DNA from: CBDFHF01 sp965247565
GTDB lineage: Bacteria > Pseudomonadota > Gammaproteobacteria > Methylococcales > Methylomonadaceae
Assembly: GCA_965247565.1 (NCBI GenBank)
Contig: CBDFHF010000003.1
Coordinates: forward strand, 434,001 to 498,000
Reading direction: 5' to 3'
DNA length: 64,000 bases
Position 1 is the first letter of the stretch; every line of letters begins with the position of its first letter. Under the pieces are notes generated by a model. It ran no database searches. It was not told the origin of the DNA and saw only the letters and a list, made by a program, of their open reading frames with translations. Both the position numbers and the translations under genes were made by a program. Shown one piece after another: positions 62,140-64,000 of the stretch.

Positions 62140-63459
62140 TTACTTTTTTAAATTCGCTTTTTTCATTAAGCCATCGTACTGCTGAGACATCAAATGAGTT
62201 TGCATTTGTGAAATAAAGTCCATAACGACAACAACAATAATAAGCAGAGATGTTCCACCAAAATAAAACGGGACATTCCAATATACAATTAAAAATTCTG
62301 GCAGCAGACACACTAAGGTAATATAAAAAGCACCTGTCAAAGTTAAACGAGTTATAACCTTATCAATGTAAGAACTGGTTTGCGCTCCAGGTCTCATTCC
62401 AGGCAAAAAAGCACCAGATTTTTTTAAATTTTCAGCTGTTTCTTTAGAGTTGAAAACCAAAGCCGTGTAAAAAAAGCAGAAAAATATGATTGCAGTAGCG
62501 TACAACAATACGTAAATCGGTTGCCCCGGAGACAGCAAACTCGCGACATCCTGTAGCCAACTAAACTTTTCATTATCGCCAAACCATCCAGCAATTGTGG
62601 CAGGAAACAAAATAATACTAGAAGCGAATATAGGCGGTATAACCCCAGCCATATTCAACTTAAGAGGCAAAAAACTAGTTTGCCCGGCATACAGTTTTCT
62701 TCCTTGTTGCCTCTTCGGATAATTTATAAGTATACGTCTTTGACCTCTTTCAACAAATACCACTAGAGCAGTCACTAAGATTGATAACAGAAAGAGTGCT
62801 AATATGAAACCGCCATTCATTTCACCAGTACGAGCCAACTCCAAAGTACCTCCAACTGCTTTTGGCAAACCCGATACAATACCAGCAAATATAATTAACG
62901 ATATACCATTACCTATTCCACGCTCTGTTATTTGCTCTCCAAGCCACATTAGAAATACAGTACCAGTTACTAAAGTTATAGTGGTTACAAATATGAAATT
63001 TATACCAGGATTTAAAACAACCGCTAAACCCTCAGTTGACTGATTTTGTAATGCTAGAGATATCCCTACAGCTTGAAAGGTGGCTAATAAAACAGTCCCG
63101 TACCGGGTATATTGAGATATTTTCCGCCGACCTGATTCACCTTCTTTTTTTATCTGCTCCATAGCAGGTATTACAACCGTCATCAGCTGCATAATTATAG
63201 AGGAAGAAATGTAAGGCATTATACCAAGAGCAAACAAACTCAACCGCATTAACGCACCACCAGAGAACATGTTAAACATATCCATAATAGATCCACTTTG
63301 CTGTTTGAACATAACAGCTAAAGCATTTGGATCAATTCCAGGTACAGGTATGTGGGAACCTACGCGATATACTATAACGGCACCCAATACAAACAGCAAT
63401 CTCGCCCTCAGCTCGCTAACACCTGAGCTATTATTTACTTCAGATTTTGACTTACTCAC
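62140..63459 (-). CDS. secY: Protein translocase subunit SecY
   Basis: 439 residues, ten transmembrane helices. Landmarks: RLLFVLGAVIVYRVGSHIPVPGID, SLFALGIMPYISSSIIMQL, LGEQITERGIGNGISLIIFAGIV, ERGQRRILINYPKRQQG and the C-terminal DFISQMQTHLMSQQYDGLMKKANLK. Core of the Sec channel. Starts directly after the rplO stop. Confidence 0.97.
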   Translation of the reverse strand: MSKSKSEVNNSSGVSELRARLLFVLGAVIVYRVGSHIPVPGIDPNALAVMFKQQSGSIMDMFNMFSGGALMRLSLFALGIMPYISSSIIMQLMTVVIPAMEQIKKEGESGRRKISQYTRYGTVLLATFQAVGISLALQNQSTEGLAVVLNPGINFIFVTTITLVTGTVFLMWLGEQITERGIGNGISLIIFAGIVSGLPKAVGGTLELARTGEMNGGFILALFLLSILVTALVVFVERGQRRILINYPKRQQGRKLYAGQTSFLPLKLNMAGVIPPIFASSIILFPATIAGWFGDNEKFSWLQDVASLLSPGQPIYVLLYATAIIFFCFFYTALVFNSKETAENLKKSGAFLPGMRPGAQTSSYIDKVITRLTLTGAFYITLVCLLPEFLIVYWNVPFYFGGTSLLIIVVVVMDFISQMQTHLMSQQYDGLMKKANLKK

Positions 63460-63894
63460 TTAAACCTCGATCTTTCCACCAACCGCCTCTATGGAAGTTC
63501 GGGCTCCAGAAGTTACAAGCAATCCTCTAATATTTTTAATCTTGTCAATTTTTCCGGACTTTATAATCTTTGCTACTTTAGTAAAAGTGGGAACAATTTT
63601 AGCTCTAACTAAAACACTCAAATCTATAAATTCATCAGTTAAACTATTAATCTCACTTAATCTCACTTCAGCTGAGTATTTAGATTTCAACGAGGTAAAC
63701 CCTACCTTGGGCAATCTCCGTTGCAACGGCATTTGACCGCCCTCAAATCCAACTTTATGGAAGCCGCCACTGCGGGCTTTTTGACCTTTATGACCCCTCC
63801 CACATGTTTTTCCCAGAGTACACCCTATGCCTCTACCTACACGCTTTGATTTTTTTCTAGACCCTTCAGCCGATCGAATTTCATTCAAAAACAT
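63460..63894 (-). CDS. rplO: 50S ribosomal protein L15
   Basis: 144 residues. N-terminal RSAEGSRKKSKRVGRGIGCTLGKTCGRGHKGQKARSGG and GFEGGQMPLQRRLPKVGF. Its ATG overlaps the rpmD stop by one base. Confidence 0.97.
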   Translation of the reverse strand: MFLNEIRSAEGSRKKSKRVGRGIGCTLGKTCGRGHKGQKARSGGFHKVGFEGGQMPLQRRLPKVGFTSLKSKYSAEVRLSEINSLTDEFIDLSVLVRAKIVPTFTKVAKIIKSGKIDKIKNIRGLLVTSGARTSIEAVGGKIEV

Positions 63895-64000
63895 TATAAT
63901 TCCTCCACTGCCAGCATATATGATACTTTTTTAATCATACCTACATTTTCAGGGGAGTTAAGTAACACAACAGTTTGATTTATTTTTCTGAGTCCCAAGC
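63894..64000 (-). CDS. rpmD: 50S ribosomal protein L30 (N-terminus cut by window edge)
   Basis: The minus-strand frame entering from the right edge reads LGLRKINQTVVLLNSPENVGMIKKVSYMLAVEEL and stops at 63894-63896, the conserved C-terminal half of L30. TAATG overlap with rplO. Confidence 0.9.
   Translation of the reverse strand, partial: LGLRKINQTVVLLNSPENVGMIKKVSYMLAVEEL

Overview
The window reads as a chromosomal segment of a gammaproteobacterium. Gene content and order (nrdR-ribD-ribE-ribB-ribH-nusB-thiL-pgpA, dapC-dapD, acnB, zapE, rsgA/orn, a polar-flagellum type flg cluster with sigma-54 promoters) and protein similarity point to an obligate C1 group such as Methylococcales (Methylobacter-like). 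That is inference: no methane or methanol oxidation gene lies in the window.

Layout. 1-2.8 kb (minus): M48 lipoprotein, dapC, dapD (cut by the left edge). 2.9-8.7 kb (plus): a tightly packed nrdR/riboflavin/nusB/thiL/pgpA operon, in which the second domain of the RibBA-like protein has lost its zinc cysteines. 8.8-19.2 kb: mixed metabolism (zapE, acnB, a GlcG/HbpS protein, a PfkB fructokinase, an NhaR-type regulator divergent from a beta-carbonic anhydrase, a lipoprotein), with one intact IS630 element and a decayed relative 3 kb away whose terminal repeat supplies the stop codon of the fructokinase. 19.4-24.6 kb: a small membrane protein, a MarC protein, PEP carboxylase and a cysD without cysN. 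25.0-34.9 kb (plus): the complete flgBCDEFGHIJKL cluster behind a sigma-54 promoter. 35.0-37.6 kb: a tiny secreted repeat protein and a secreted metzincin-like protease. 37.7-42.6 kb: rsgA, a Ste24-type M48 protease, orn, a two-domain CrcB protein and serS. 42.7-46.1 kb (minus): a 1124-residue nine-heme cytochrome c. 46.7-49.7 kb: a Sel1-repeat protein, gltX, tRNA-Ala, two tRNA-Glu and flgA, which is 24 kb from the rest of its cluster but has its own sigma-54 promoter.

49.9-58.7 kb is an insertion-sequence graveyard. It holds remnants of IS3, IS21, IS110 and IS66 elements, an rve-type transposase gene broken by an amber codon and an IS3 insertion, two IS5-type copies (one frameshifted, one only a 5' stub) and one apparently intact IS66 element. 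A 7.36 kb block is bounded by identical 17-bp inverted IS5 ends. 59.1-64.0 kb (minus) is the end of the spc operon plus the alpha operon (rpmD-rplO-secY-rpmJ-rpsM-rpsK-rpsD-rpoA-rplQ), noticeably AT-rich for such highly expressed genes.

I did not see a CRISPR array, prophage or known defence island. The most unusual items are the fused seven-helix CrcB with one degenerate pore half, the STN/coiled-coil/metzincin secreted protein, the nine-heme cytochrome with a tandem palindromic repeat upstream, and the 80-residue secreted protein with a duplicated YPAANFQP motif.
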